This document shows, in pieces, positions 21,992-33,103 of a stretch of DNA of 64,000 nt. Each line of letters begins with the position of its first letter. The stretch's first letter is position 1. The notes under the pieces were generated by a model, which searched no databases, was not told the origin of the DNA, and saw only the letters and a list, made by a program, of their open reading frames with translations. Made by a program: the position numbers and the translations under genes. Origin of the DNA: Mesostigma viride (Eukaryota; Streptophyta; Mesostigmatophyceae; Mesostigmatales; Mesostigmataceae); contig RPFO01000156.1 of the NCBI GenBank assembly GCA_009746045.1, positions 1,914,845 through 1,978,844 of the forward strand, read 5' to 3'.

Positions 21992-23140
21992 ATGTCGGAA
22001 GGCGTTCCGGCGCCTGCGCAGCCGCCGAGTCAAGAAGCGGTCGTGCCGCGGGAGGCGGTGGCAGAAGGGCCTCTGCACCCTTACAGCCATCCAGAAACCG
22101 CGTCCACCTTCGTGCAAGCCGCGCATCTGGCAAGGGGCTTGGCGCGAGGTGGCTGGGTTGCCGTGTTTGGGAACGCGGACGGGCCTTCCGCTAACAATCC
22201 AATGGTAATGCGTGTAAGGGCGACGACTTCGCCTGGAGAAACCAGTTGCGTAACGGTGGAGCGTCTTGTGGCGCTGAGGGATGAGGTTGTTGCACTCATC
22301 TACAGCCTCGACATCGCGTATCAGGGGGGACACGTCACATTGCACGGGTTGGATTTGGCCCGGGAAGAGTTGGGTCAGCTGGTGGCGATCAGTCTCAGAG
22401 CTGCCCGATTATTCAATCATTGGGTTGCCACGAGCTCACTAGGTGAGGGGACGAACGCCTCCCATCTTGTGTGTGACGCGCGGGTGCGTGAGCAAGACAA
22501 CCCCTGGTCCTCGCAAGAGGTCGTGGCTCAAACCTGGGAGCATCTCGTCAACATACTTCTTGAAGAATCAAGGGGTCACGCCGACCGGTGGCTTATTACG
22601 ACACGGCCTGCTGGAATCTGGTCCACGCTAGACACTCCTCGTGTTGTTGGAGCTCCCGGTGCTTGTGGTCCGTCGGTGGAAATCGTCACAGGTCGGGACT
22701 TGTCTCCGCAGGCAGTGCACGAGTTCGGCGACCGCCCGCCGGGTACCATTACACGCTCGTCCCAACAGTTGGATGAGGGAGACGGTTCTGCAGAAGGGTT
22801 CTCAGAGCGACAATGTGCAGACTATCATATTCCGCCGGAGCCGTTGCATGATTACGGCCCATTTGGCAGTGGGGCTTATAACGAGCGGCAAGGTGGTCGG
22901 GGTCGCTGGGTCCGCAATTTGCTGTGGGGCCGTCGCCCTAACGAGCCGCGCGTGCCGTTTGATAGGACATCAGACGGGAGGCCAGTGAGCCGCCTTTTTG
23001 GCCCTTATTCTGAGGAGGAAGCGCGAGCTGTTCCTGGGGCAAGGACGCCGGTGGCTGCCACTGCTGAGGAGCGGGACAGAGAAGCAGCAGCTGAAGCAGA
23101 GCGCGGGGCAGAGGAACTGCCAGACGCTCCAGACGCTTGA
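21992..23140 (+). CDS. retroelement ORF1, unit B (intact)
   Basis: An intact frame of 382 codons from ATG at 21992 (27 bp after the LTR) to TGA at 23138-23140. Conserved parts are PETASTFVQAAHLARGLARG near residue 34, a GGHVT...LDLARE segment near 115, PWSSQEVVAQTxEHLVN near 175, ITTRPAGIWSTLDTPR near 215 and RSSQQLDEGDGS near 260. The C-terminus is charged and Ala/Glu-rich. I recognise no known fold. It precedes gag by 59 bp, so it could be a structural or accessory protein of the element. This is the only full-length copy with an uninterrupted frame. The region before gag contains a TTGCAG acceptor-like site and a TATATTATA tract, so gag may be made from a separate or spliced transcript. 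Confidence 0.65.
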   Translation: MSEGVPAPAQPPSQEAVVPREAVAEGPLHPYSHPETASTFVQAAHLARGLARGGWVAVFGNADGPSANNPMVMRVRATTSPGETSCVTVERLVALRDEVVALIYSLDIAYQGGHVTLHGLDLAREELGQLVAISLRAARLFNHWVATSSLGEGTNASHLVCDARVREQDNPWSSQEVVAQTWEHLVNILLEESRGHADRWLITTRPAGIWSTLDTPRVVGAPGACGPSVEIVTGRDLSPQAVHEFGDRPPGTITRSSQQLDEGDGSAEGFSERQCADYHIPPEPLHDYGPFGSGAYNERQGGRGRWVRNLLWGRRPNEPRVPFDRTSDGRPVSRLFGPYSEEEARAVPGARTPVAATAEERDREAAAEAERGAEELPDAPDA

Positions 23141-23199
23141 ATTCCTTTCTTCTTCAGTCATTCCCTTGCGTGTTGCAGTGTCGCCTTGTATATATTATA

Positions 23200-23468
23200 A
23201 TGCCTCGTGGAAAGGCCGGCGACGGCGACAAGGGCGAGGAGGAGGCACCTGCCGGTTCAGCCCAGGAGCCGCGAAAGGAGAAAGAGCCCATGGCGGGGGA
23301 GGCAATCCCTGCCAGCGACGGTGACGGGAGCAGGAGGCCGGGGGGCAAGCGAAAACACGACGAGGCGGTGGAGGAGGCCAAGCGAGCGCGGGCGACGTGG
23401 CCTACGGATGCTGTAATGGTGGCTAACGGACAGCCAACGCTGGAGAAGCGTAAGAGGGATGTATCCTC
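23200..23468 (+). pseudogene. gag N-terminus, unit B (truncated)
   Basis: The frame starts MPRGKAGDGDKGEEEAPAG and goes on with a basic KRKHDEAVEEAKRAR stretch resembling a nuclear localisation signal. The intact relative at 41632-41197 (minus strand) continues into the main gag region. Here homology stops at about 23468 and a fragment of reverse transcriptase is joined on the same strand, so gag is cut after about 90 codons. Confidence 0.6.
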
Positions 23469-23469
23469 A

Positions 23470-24511
23470 GGTTTAGTCCCATTATCTGGAGAAAGAGCCT
23501 AGAGAAATTTCTGAAGAGTACCTGGGGCTTTTCTGTGTCTCCAGTGGACCCCTGCTTGTTCCAAGGGTCCTATGAGGGCCTCCGTGTCTTTGCCTCCCTG
23601 CATGGTGATGACCTGCATCTCATAGGTCCACCTGCCTGGGTAGAGGCTGTTTTGGCCAAGATCCAGAAGCGTTTTGAGCTGGGTAAGATTCAGCACATGG
23701 TGGAGAATGAGCCCATGGTATTTTGTGGCATGCAGGCTACGCTGTTCCAGAAGCAGGGTATGTGGTACATCAAGATGGAGGGTGGTAAGAATTATCCCCA
23801 ACAGATTGTGGATGCTTTGCAGGAGCCCATCACGCAGGCTAGGTGTGCTACCATCAGGGGCATGCTGGCATGGCTTGCAAGTATTTGTGCCTCTGACTTG
23901 CTGGTGTTGAGTCGACTTACTGATTCCCAGCTGATTGAAGTGGGTGCTGAGAGTGTGGTGCAGGCTGTCAGGATGTCTCCCCCTCTTATACTGGGTCGTG
24001 TGGATTTGTACAAGCCCCTTGACATGGTTCTCTATGTGGAGAGTTCTATGGATAATAGGAAGGTCACAGAGGTCAGGGGCCTAGAGCAGCAGCACTTGTT
24101 ACCCTGGAGCAAGATCAAACCTCTCTAGTCACCTGGTACAGTCGGTTGCAAAACAAGGTTACACCCAGCAGTGATATTGCTGAGTGCAGGGCAATTTGTG
24201 AAGGGCTGCATACTGCTCTTTACTTGAGGGAGCTCTTCTTACAGCTATGTCAAGTGGCTTCCTGTAGATTGCAGCTGCACACAATGGTGAGGACTGACAG
24301 CATGGGCATGGTGCAATTTGTGCACAGGCAGCTGGCCAGGAGCAGGGATCTTGATTATCTTTGGCTCAAGGAGATGTCCTACCTAGCTCACATTAAACAT
24401 GTGCCTGGTGTGGAAAACCCCGCAGATGCCCTCACCAAGCTGGAGAAGAAGGCTGAGCGGCAGTACCCTCTGCTCTGTGGGCTCATGGACCCCTTGCATG
24501 GGAGGCCATAG
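23470..24511 (+). pseudogene. copia-like RT and RNase H, 3' pol fragment
   Basis: The sequence begins at the part of RT equivalent to the LYGLxQSPxxW region, continues through VDPCLFQGSYEGLRVFASL with HGDD at the usual YVDD position, and then into RNase H with SSDIAECRAI, VRTDSMGMVQF and a final NPADALTK, which is the typical end of copia RNase H. A 2-bp indel near 24090 (GGCCTAGAGC where the minus copy has GGCAGAGC) shifts the frame. The stop is at 24509-24511. The 5' part of pol is absent. Confidence 0.7.
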
Positions 24512-24867
24512 AGACCAAGCCTTGCTTCAGTTTGGGTGTCCCCAGTGGGTTGCTTGACCAAAGGGCCACGTGGTGACTGGTTCTCAGTGGTTGACAACCG
24601 GTCCTTCAGGGTTAGGTACACCCTCTTGGACAGGAGTTGGATGGGAATGCACTCCTGCCAACTGAGAATCTTGCATGTAGTCCACATGGTCACACAACCA
24701 GGTTCTTTATTAGCAACAGGTTGAAACAAGCACTAGAAGGACATATATACAGCAACCTATAAGAACCAGCATTCGGGCTGCCCTTGCATGGCCTAACTGT
24801 TTGAGGCCAAAGGCGTCGACTTAAGTCCTGGCGACTCTTTTGAAACCCCATGGGGAGGGCCAGGCAG
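24512..24867. other. element 3' untranslated region and tail-to-tail junction
   Basis: Positions 24512-24670 are the RNase H downstream region, which recurs inverted at 24868-25026. Between the two arms (24671-24867) lies a unique spacer of about 200 bp with no gene; it marks the centre of a tail-to-tail inverted repeat of pol. Confidence 0.6.
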
Positions 24868-25026
24868 GATTCTCAGTTGGCAGGAGTACATTCCCATCCA
24901 ACTCCTGTCCAAGAGGGTGTACCTAACCCTGAAGGACCGGTTGTCAACCACTGAGAACCAGTCACCACGTGGCCCTTTGGTCAAGCAACCCACTGGGGAC
25001 ACCCAAACTGAAGCAAGGCTTGGTCT

Positions 25027-26195
25027 CTATGGCCTCCCATGCAAGGGGTCCATGAGCCCACAGAGCAGAGGGTACTGCCGCTCAGCCTTCTCCTCCAGCT
25101 TGGTGAGGGCATCTGCGGGGTTATCCACACCAGGCACATGTTTAATGTGAGCTAGGTAGGACATCTCCTTGAGCCAAAGATAATCAAGATCCCTGCTTCT
25201 GGCCAGCTGCCTGTGCACAAATTGCACCATGCCCATGCTGTCGGTCCTCACCAGTGCGTGGAGCTGCAATCTACAGGAAGCCACTTGACATAGCTGGTAG
25301 AAGAGCTCACTCAAGTAAAGAGTAGTATGCAGCCCTTCACAAATTGCCCTGCACTCAGCAATATCACTGCTGGGTGTAACCTTGTTCTGCAACCGATTGT
25401 ACCAGGTGACTAGAGAGGTTTGATCTTGCTCCAGGGTAACAAGTGCTGCTGCTCTGCCCCTGACCTCTGTGACCTTCCTATTATCCATAGAACTCTCCAC
25501 ATAGAGAACCATGTCAAGGGGCTTGTACAAATCCACACGACCCAGTATAAGAGGGGGAGACATCCTGACAGCCTGCACCACACTCTCAGCACCCACTTCA
25601 ATCAGCTGGGAATCAGTAAGTCGACTCAACACCAGCAAGTCAGGGGCACAAATACTTGCAAGCCATGCCAGCATGCCCCTGATGGTAGCACACCTAGCCT
25701 GCGTGATGGGCTCCTGCAAAGCATCCACAATCTGTTCGGGATAATCCTTACCACCCTCCATCTTGATGTACCACGTGCCCTGCTTCTGGAACAGCGTAGC
25801 CTGCATGCCACAAAATACTATGGGCTCATTCTACACCATGTGCTGAATCTTACCCAGCTCAAAACGCTTCTGGATCTTGGCCAAAACAGCCTCTACCCAG
25901 GCAGGTGGACCTATGAGATGTAGGTCATCACCATGCAGGGAGGCAAAGACACGGAGGCCCTCATAGGACCCTTGGAACAAGCAGGGGTCCACTAGAGACA
26001 CAGAAAAGCCCCAGGTACTCTTCAGAAATTTCTCTAGGCTCCTTCTGCAGATTATGGGACTGGACCTGAGACCTTCCAACCCTTTCAGAGTTCACAGGTA
26101 TCTGGCCTTTTTCTCTGCCCTCCACACAACAGGTACAGTCATAAAGAAAGGAGGGATATCACGCCAAGTCTGCCTAGCCTGGTCTTGATCACCCT
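25027..26195 (-). pseudogene. copia-like RT and RNase H, copy 1
   Basis: This is the reverse-oriented counterpart of 23470-24511 and carries the same HGDD, SSDIAECRAI and NPADALTK motifs. It follows the protease-bearing region on the minus strand, so it is the natural end of the copy 1 pol. It has a frameshift near 26200 and a nonsense TAG where the plus-strand copy has GAG (near 25832). RT palm features upstream include GVPYSSVLIDSRELF, matching the position of the first catalytic Asp of RT. Confidence 0.7.
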
Positions 26196-27480
26196 TCAGA
26201 AAAGCTCTCTTGAATCAATCAGCACAGAGCTATAGGGCACACCCTTAACCAGAAAAGACAGAAAGATACACAGCAGAATCCTCCATGTGTCATGCAGCAT
26301 CCCTGGAGTGTAGAGCTCCTCATCCAACAGTTGGCCAGTGCCTTGATACTCGGTCACAACTGGTCTGACATGCGGCACCTGGACACCATCCACCTTCTTG
26401 AGCTTGAGGACAAACATCAATCTGAGCAGCTGGTGAACTTGTGGCAGCTCATCCACAGGTTTTGCACAGTTGGAAACTATCCACTCATGCCCAGAGGCAA
26501 CAAAGCCAAGAGTCCATGCCTTAGCCATCTTGGGGCTCTGCATCATCTCGACTAGCTTGCGCCAGGGTATACGACTGTGAGCAGCTATCTGGTACCTGTT
26601 TACCCCTAACTGCCGTGGATCAAAGGTGGTTGGGATAATCAACAGGTCCTCAGCTATGGGCTCCTGACCTTGGGGACCCTCAACATGCTGACTGTTAACA
26701 GCCTTGACCGCCACAGAGAGTCCCTGGGAATAGTGATATCTTTCAAGGGGGAGGCTGCCTCTGCCTTCTAGTGCCAACTCATCAGAGGTCAAGCTAACCC
26801 CTGGCATGCACAAGAAGTTCTGACCCAGGATGGCAGGCCCCTGATAGTCCTCTACCACACAGAACGTGGTGGGCACCCCTAAGATAGGCACACTCACTTC
26901 CCCTAGGATCTTCATGGACACCTTTCCTGAGAAATCAGACACAGCAAGGCAACTGGGGTTGGACATCTGCAAGCCTACAACATCCTCTTCCCTGATGACA
27001 GACACCTGTGAGTTGGTATCTACCTCCATTGTAGCTGCCTAGCACGACCCCCATCCCGTGAGCTTGGATACCTTGGGATCATGCTTGCTATGCATGAGAG
27101 CTCGGATGACGTCCGCCATGAGAGGCGCCCAGGCCTTAGGTGGCTGCCCCGCCCTCTCTGGCCTTGTGACGGGAATCTCAGCAGCGTCTTCCTGCTCATC
27201 CTCCAACAGGGACAGACCATCATCCACAACAGGAGTGTTAGCAGCTGCTGCCTGGCTGTGAGCTGGCTCCTCAACCCAACCGGGAGGGCTTGGCCCGTCT
27301 GCAGGCCAGATTGCATGTGGCCTTCTTTCCTTGACATGAGCCCAGGACAACCTGTACACGTGCCTTGGATCCTTTTCCAAAGCCACCAAGCAAGATCTAT
27401 TGGCATCCTCCACACGAGTAACCACACCATCCCGCCACTATTCCCGCTTGCCTGGAATAGATGGTTCCTTCCACATCCTG
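26196..27480 (-). pseudogene. integrase C-terminal region, retropepsin-like domain and RT N-terminus, copy 1
   Basis: On the minus strand the order is an SH3/chromo-like integrase tail (VVTRVEDANRSCLVALEKD then VYRLSWAHVKERRPHA), an acidic Pro-rich linker, then a retropepsin-like domain with VDTNSQVSVI near 27009-27020 and PAILGQNFL about 70 residues later, then the beginning of RT (MFVLKLKKVDGVQ, RPVVTEYQG). Retropepsin normally has DTG or DSG; here it is DTN. TAG stops at about 27042 and 27439 interrupt the frame where copy 2 has sense codons. In Ty1/copia the protease precedes integrase; here it follows it. Confidence 0.65.
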
Positions 27481-27499
27481 ACCTTCAGCCCCACCTGAG

Positions 27500-28543
27500 G
27501 CCTCAGCACATTCCAGCTCTTGTTTTTACGTCTGAGCTGGGCAAACAGCCTGTCTGCCTTCCTAAGACTTGCTTGCACCACCTTGTTAGGTAATAGCTAT
27601 ACTGCAGGGCCAGGGGAGAGACAGCTACACCATCATAGTAATAATTAACCCTGTGGTTCAGCTGTTCCTCAATCCCCTTACACCAGGCTGCTCGCTCTAA
27701 GGCAGATGCCACAAGTGGCACTGTCTCTGCTGCTAGCACCACTGTCTTCACCTCACGTATGGATCTCTCTACAGCCCCTTGCTGCCCATGGCTTTCCCTG
27801 GGGACTAGTACCAGCTTACAAGGCAGCTGGTCGTGATGCTTGAGCAAACCGTCAAACTGCAAGTCTGCCTGCACACTCTTGCATACCCCAAAGCCTGGGA
27901 CCAGGGCCTTCATACCCAACAGCAAGTGATGCTCCTGCATACCAGGTAGAACGTCTATCAGCCTATATCTACTGAATCTGTCCACCCCCACTAATATATA
28001 CAAGCCCCTAATATGGTGGATATCCATCAGGATGTCGCCATGCTCCCTAGCTGGCTCCCTAGCATGAAACTGGGGTGGGTGAACAGCATTCTCCTGGCAT
28101 CCACAGTTCTCAGCAGCAGCCTGGCAGGCTTCCCACAAAGGCTCCTTCCCTAACTTCCAGGCAAACATAGCAGCCTGCCCAGAATGACCAAACATATGGT
28201 GCAACCTATAGCCAGTCTCAGCACAGCTCAGCACTCTCTCAGTACTGACCTGGCGAGACGTCTGAACCGTGTGTGGGGACACATGATCCACACCCGGGGT
28301 TCCAGGGCTCTTCTGCAGGCCCTCCTGACTCCCAGAGCCAGTTCCTGCTCCCTGGACCGCACCAGGCCCTTCCGGCAAGGTCCCTTGGCCACCCTTGCCA
28401 GCACCTGCTGGAGACCCACCACCTGCAAGAGGAATAGGGAATTCGGCTGCAGCATTGTTATTGCAACTCAGTGGAAGAACAACATCTTTACACCCTTGGT
28501 GCTGCACAAGGGGCACACCCCCATCCTTATGTACAACCAACAC
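27500..28543 (-). pseudogene. copia-like integrase core, copy 1
   Basis: The minus-strand frame holds a zinc-binding region (LHHMFGHSGQAAM, then CGC), followed by a DDE core: GDILMDIHHIRG, ILVGVDRFSRYRLIDVLPG, QADLQFDGLL and HGQQGAVERSIREVK. The spacing of the second acidic residue to Glu is about 31 residues, slightly shorter than the usual 35. No protease motif is seen between the gag knuckle and this domain. The frame is open for about 347 codons but the element is broken elsewhere. Confidence 0.7.
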
Positions 28544-28559
28544 ACCTTCCCCATGGGGT

Positions 28560-29145
28560 GATTGACTATTTACAGGGGATGGCGTACCCAGTCACTGCTG
28601 CCCAGACTGGCCCCCTGCCCCAGCAGGCTTGGCCTTGTTCCTGTCAGGGCACTCACGTCGCCAGTGACCCTCCTTGCCACACACAAAGCATGCTCCACCT
28701 TTCTTCCCAGACCCAGCCCCCTTGCCAGGCTTCCCCTGGCCTCCCTGAGACTGCCCACCCTGCTTGCCCTGGTTGCCTTGAGCTTGGCCCTTGCATTGCC
28801 CCTGGCCACCCTTACCCTGCTGACCACCAGCTTGCTGGCCCCCAACCCCTCCTTGGGAACCTTGCCCTTTTCCACCCTCAGCCCCATTCCTCTGGCGTCT
28901 GAAACGCCTACGCTTGTTAGGCCGTGCCCCACCACGGGCTGGGTACCCGGGGACATCACCTTGGCCCTACACAGCGGAGGTGGCATTGCTGCCGTGGGAC
29001 TGGATGGCCTTAAACGCAGGGTCTGGCTTCCTGATGCTGAGGATCACAAGCTCTAGAGCACGCAAGGAGCCATTAGTCTGGTTAAGAAACATACGGGCAC
29101 TGTTCCTACCATCCACAATCAAACCCATACGGTCCAGGAAATAAC
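28560..29145 (-). pseudogene. gag C-terminal half with CCHC zinc knuckle, copy 1
   Basis: On the minus strand the frame begins within gag (DRMGLIVDGRNSARMFLNQT), continues through a Gly/Gln-rich basic tract (GGQQGKGGQGQGKGQAQGNQ) and ends with CFVCGKEGHWRRECPD, a C-x2-C-x4-H-x4-C knuckle that binds RNA. The 5' half of gag is missing: homology ends at about 29145 where a different segment begins. Confidence 0.65.
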
Positions 29146-29292
29146 ATATGTTGTTTCCCAAAAGGAAGGCAGGAACCTGGGCCCTGACAGGTCTGATCAA
29201 CCTCAAGGGACCAAGCGGTCTGTGGCTGAGTGGGCACAAGCTAGGTTAGGCCTGTTTCAAGCTGGTCCAGCTCCAAAAGAAGAAAGGGTTGG
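29146..29292 (+). other. pre-LTR segment with polypurine tract
   Basis: About 140 bp that also precedes the LTR at 34801 (34650-34800). It ends with AAAAGAAGAAAGGG (29275-29288), a good polypurine tract, followed by TTGG and the LTR start. This is what is expected at the 3' end of an element's internal region, and supports the LTR assignment. Confidence 0.5.
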
Positions 29293-29938
29293 AGTTAGCA
29301 TTTTGGGCAACCAATATGCTAAGCGGATGCAGTTTGGAAAGACCTTTCCAACGCCGTGCTGACCGCCTGAAACAGACAAGGGACAAGAAAGATATGAGGT
29401 TCCGAAGTCCTAGCCGTCCGTGGCCGACTAGGGTGCAGTCCCCTGGTATAGTGGACAGGACACGTGGCAGGCCGTGCCTCCACAGGCTTAGCCTGTCCAT
29501 CACGTGACTGTGGTCCACGTAGACCAGGAGGAGCTGCAGCCTGTGACTGGTGGGGTACGGGAGCTGGCACAGGACTGCAAGGATACTAGACCTTGCAGGC
29601 TTGTGACAGGTCATGTACTTCCTAGGCTGCAGGAGTCTAGGCAAATCCAGCTCGTCCTGGCACTGCGCTGATGCCAGTGGACGTTGGGGATTTGTCTGTA
29701 CGCCTGCATGTGCCTCGTCACGCCGATGGGAACGAGGAACAACGAAGGGGATATAGCTTGGTCATGGGGATGACCAGCTATCTTGGTAAGCACGAACCGT
29801 GGGCGCCCACATTGGTCGTGGAAGTGACCACCGTGGTCGTGGCTTGGTGCACAGATTTAGGGTTGCTGCCTTGCAACTTTGGCTAAGCCGTGCTGTGAAG
29901 GATCAAGAGCTCACAATCACTGGGAGCTCTTTCTAACT
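29293..29938 (+). repeat. LTR, unit C
   Basis: A complete LTR from AGTTAGCATTTTGGG to TCTAACT. It is 28 bp upstream of ORF1 and preceded by a polypurine tract. Sequence is very close to units E and F and less close to unit B. Confidence 0.65.
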
Positions 29939-29966
29939 CGTACTATTGCGCTTCCTTTCCATCTTC

Positions 29967-31184
29967 ATGTCCAACGTGCCAACGGTGCGGGCCATTGAGC
30001 CTTCAGAAAGCCAAAGCTCGCAGCCGCCGCTTCAGGTGAGAGCACCGGAGCGAGCGAGGCCTTTTCATCCATACGCTCATCCGAGCAGCGCGTCGACCTT
30101 CGTGCAGGCGGTGTACCTGGCGAGAGGGTTGGCCAAGAAAGGTTGGGTGGCGGTCTGTGGAACCGCAGAGGGGCCGGCAGCGAGCGACCCAATAGTGATG
30201 CAAATTGAGGCGTCGACGGCTCCATGCGAATTGTCTCGGGAGGCAGTCGAGAAATTTGTGTCGCTGAGGGACGAGCTCTCCTCGACAATTTACAGTCTTG
30301 AGGTGGCTCACCAGGGCGGGCACGTGACTGTGCAGCAGCTGGATTTGGCGCGGGAGGCATTGGGCCAGATAGTGGCGATTGGATTGGGGGCAGCGCGGCT
30401 GTTCAATCACCAGGTGGCGACTTCTGTGCTGGGCGCGGGAGTTGAAGTCCCGGAAGTCATCCGACAAGCGCAGGCGCGCGATGTCGACAACCCCTAGTCG
30501 TCGACAGAGGTGGTGGCCCAGACGTGCGAACACCTTGTGAACGTTCTCTTGCAGGAACCAAGAGGAAACGCCGATCGGTGGGTGATCACCACTCGGCCAT
30601 TCGGAATTTGGTCAACGCTTGACACGCCAAGAGAGGAGGCGCCAGGCGCTTACGATCCAGTGGTTGAGGTGATCACAGGTCGAGAGGTGACGCCGGAGGA
30701 TTTCCATTATCAGTTCGTTGATCGCCCGGAGGGGATTATCGAGCGCTCGGCACAACAGATAGACGAAGGCGACGGTACCGTGGAGGGGTACGCAACGCGA
30801 CGTCGTGCTGAGTTTCACATCCCTCAAGAACCAGAGCACGACTGCGGAGGTCGTGGGGCGTGCAACGTGAAACGGGGTGGTGGAACGCAGTGGGTGCGAA
30901 ACCTGGAGTGGGATCGCAAGGCAAGCGAGCCCCGGGTTCCAGTGGAGCAGACCGCAGACGGGCGTCCCGTTAGCAGGGTGCTAGGGCCATACGCCGAGGG
31001 GGAGGACGCTGCAGGCAGCGAGGAGGCGCGTCCAGCGACGCCCATCGCAGCTACAGCTCAAGAGCGTGAGCTTGAAGCAGCAAACCAGGCGGGTGTTGAG
31101 TCGGTGGCTGGAACGGTGCCAGCTGCATCATCCAGCGACGCCAACGCTGGGGTCCTTCTGATTTCCAGCTTTCTTGTGTCGTTG
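29967..31184 (+). pseudogene. retroelement ORF1, unit C (nonsense mutation)
   Basis: The frame starts at ATG 29967 and shows the ORF1 pattern (PSSASTFVQAVYLARGLAKK, GGHVTVQQLDLAREA, RPFGIWSTLDTPR, RSAQQIDEGDGT). TAG at 30495-30497 replaces the Trp codon of the conserved NPWSS motif. The original stop also appears mutated, so the second part can be read on towards gag. The TAG in place of TGG is evidence that TAG is not reassigned in this genome. Confidence 0.6.
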
Positions 31185-31197
31185 CATTGTACATATA

Positions 31198-31402
31198 ATG
31201 CCTCGGGGAAAGGCCGGCGACGGCGACAAGGGTGAGGCGGAGGCGCCAGCAGGAATGGAGTCTCCGGAGGAGCAGAAGGGCAAGGAGCAGCTGGTAGGGG
31301 AAGCTATTCCTGCCAGCGACGGCGATGGGGGTAAGCGACCTGGGAGCAAGCGGCGGCATGAGGAGACGGTGGAGGAGGCGAGGAAGGTGCAGGCAAACAT
31401 GG
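31198..31402 (+). pseudogene. gag N-terminus, unit C (truncated)
   Basis: The frame starts MPRGKAGDGDKGEAEAPAG at ATG 31198 and breaks at about 31402, where it is fused to the antisense of the pol copy 2 at a segment encoding ELQAAMF. About 68 codons remain. Confidence 0.55.
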
Positions 31403-32514
31403 CAGCCTGCAGCTCATCCACTGGTTCTACACAGTTGGGAACTATCCACTCATGCCCAGAGGCAACAAAGCCAAGAGTCCATGCCTTAGCAAGCTTGGGA
31501 CTTTGCATCACCTCGACTAGCTGGCGCCAGGGAATAGGACTGTGAGCAGCTATCTGGTACCTGTTTACCCCTAACTGCCGTGGATCAAAGGTGGTTGGGA
31601 TAATCAACAGGTCCTTAGCTATGGGCTCCTGACCTTGGGACCCTCAGCTGCTGACTCTTAACAGCCTTGACCGCCACTGCAAGACCCTGGGAATAGTGAT
31701 ATCTTTCAAGGGGGAGGCTGCCCCTGCCTTCTAGTGCCAAATCAGAGGTCAAAGTAACCCCTGGCATGCACAAGAAGTTCTGACCCAGAATGGCAGGCCC
31801 CTGATAGCCCTCTACCACACAGAACGTGGTGGGCACCCCTAAGATAGGCACACTCACTTCCCCAAGGATCTTCATGGACACCTTTCCTGAGAAATCAGAC
31901 ACAGCAAGGCAACTGGGATGGGACATCTGTAAGCCTACAGCATCCTCTTCCCTGATGACAGACACCTGTGAGTTGGTATCTACCTCCATTGTAGCTGCCC
32001 AGCACGACCCCCACCCCGTGAGCTTGGATACCTTGGGATCATGTTTGCTGCGCATGAGTGCTCGGATGACGTCCGCCATGAGAGGCCCCCGGGCCTTAGG
32101 TGGCTGCCCCGTCCCCTCTGGCCTTGTGACAGTTGCTTCAGCAGCCTCTTCCTGCTCGTCATCTTCCAGCAGGGACAGACCATCATCCACCACCAGAGGA
32201 TTGTTAGCTGCTGCTGCCTGGCTCTGGCCTGGCTCCTCAACCCAGCTGGGAGGGCCTGGCCCGTCTGCAGGCCAGATTGCATGTGGCCTTCTCTCCTTGA
32301 CATGAGCCCAGGACAACCTGTACACGTGCCTTGGATCCTTTTCCAAAGCCACCAGGCAAGATCTGTTAGCTTCCTCCACACGAGTAACAACCCCATCCTG
32401 CCACTTCCCCCGCTTGCCTGGAATAGATGGTTCCTTCCACATCCTGACCTTCAGCCCCACCTGAGGCCTCAGCACATTCCAGTTCTTGTCCTTACGTCTC
32501 AGCTGGGCAAACAC
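31402..32514 (-). pseudogene. integrase tail plus retropepsin-like domain, copy 2
   Basis: A single open frame (32514-31615) links the integrase SH3-like tail (GKWQDGVVTRVEEANRSCLV), an acidic linker and the retropepsin-like domain (VDTNSQVSVIREEDAVGLQ near 31980, PAILGQNFLCMPG). A frameshift follows, then the start of the RT-proximal region (FDPRQLGVNRYQIAAHSPIP). Because integrase tail and protease share one uninterrupted frame, the integrase-then-protease order is not produced by a rearrangement in this copy. RT itself is absent. Confidence 0.65.
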
Positions 32515-33103
32515 CTGTCTGCCTTCCTAAGACTGGCCTGCACCACTTCTCAGGCAATAAGCTATACTGCAGGGCCAGGGGAGAGACAGCCACACCATCA
32601 AAGTAATAGTTAACCCTGTGGTTCAGCTGCTCTTCTATCCCCTTACACCAGGCTGCCCTCTCTAAGGCAGATGCCACAAGTGGCACTGACTCTGCTGCTA
32701 GCACCACTGTCTTCACTTCACGTATGGATCTCTCTACAGCCCCTTGCTGCCCATGACTCTCCCTGGGGACTACTACCAGCTTACAAGGCAGCTGGTCCTG
32801 ATGCTTGAGCAAACCGTCAAACTGCAAGTCTGCCTGCACACTCTTGCACACCCCAAAGCCTGGGACCAAGGCCTTCATACCCAACAACAAGTGATGCTCC
32901 TGCATACCAGGCAGAACGTCTATCAGCCTATACCTACAGAACGTGTCCACCCCCACCAATATATACAAGCCCCTGATATGCTGGATATCCATATGTATGT
33001 CGCCACGCTCTCTAGCTGGCTCCCTAGCATGGGAGTGGGGTGGGTGAACAGCATTCTCCTGGCAACCACAGTTCTCAGCAGCAGCCTGGCAAGCCTCCCA
33101 CAA
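32492..33103 (-). pseudogene. copia-like integrase core, copy 2
   Basis: The frame covers the DDE core with GDIHMDIQHIRG, ILVGVDTFCRYRLIDVLPG, QADLQFDGLL and HGQQGAVERSIREVK. The zinc-binding part lies just upstream in another frame (33339-33104: MFGHSGQAAMFAWK), so a frameshift separates them. It is closely similar to copy 1. Confidence 0.65.

Noticed and set aside
25420-25923. Plus-strand 167-codon ORF opposite the RT fragment
   Set aside because: Antisense to a frame with copia RT and RNase H motifs.
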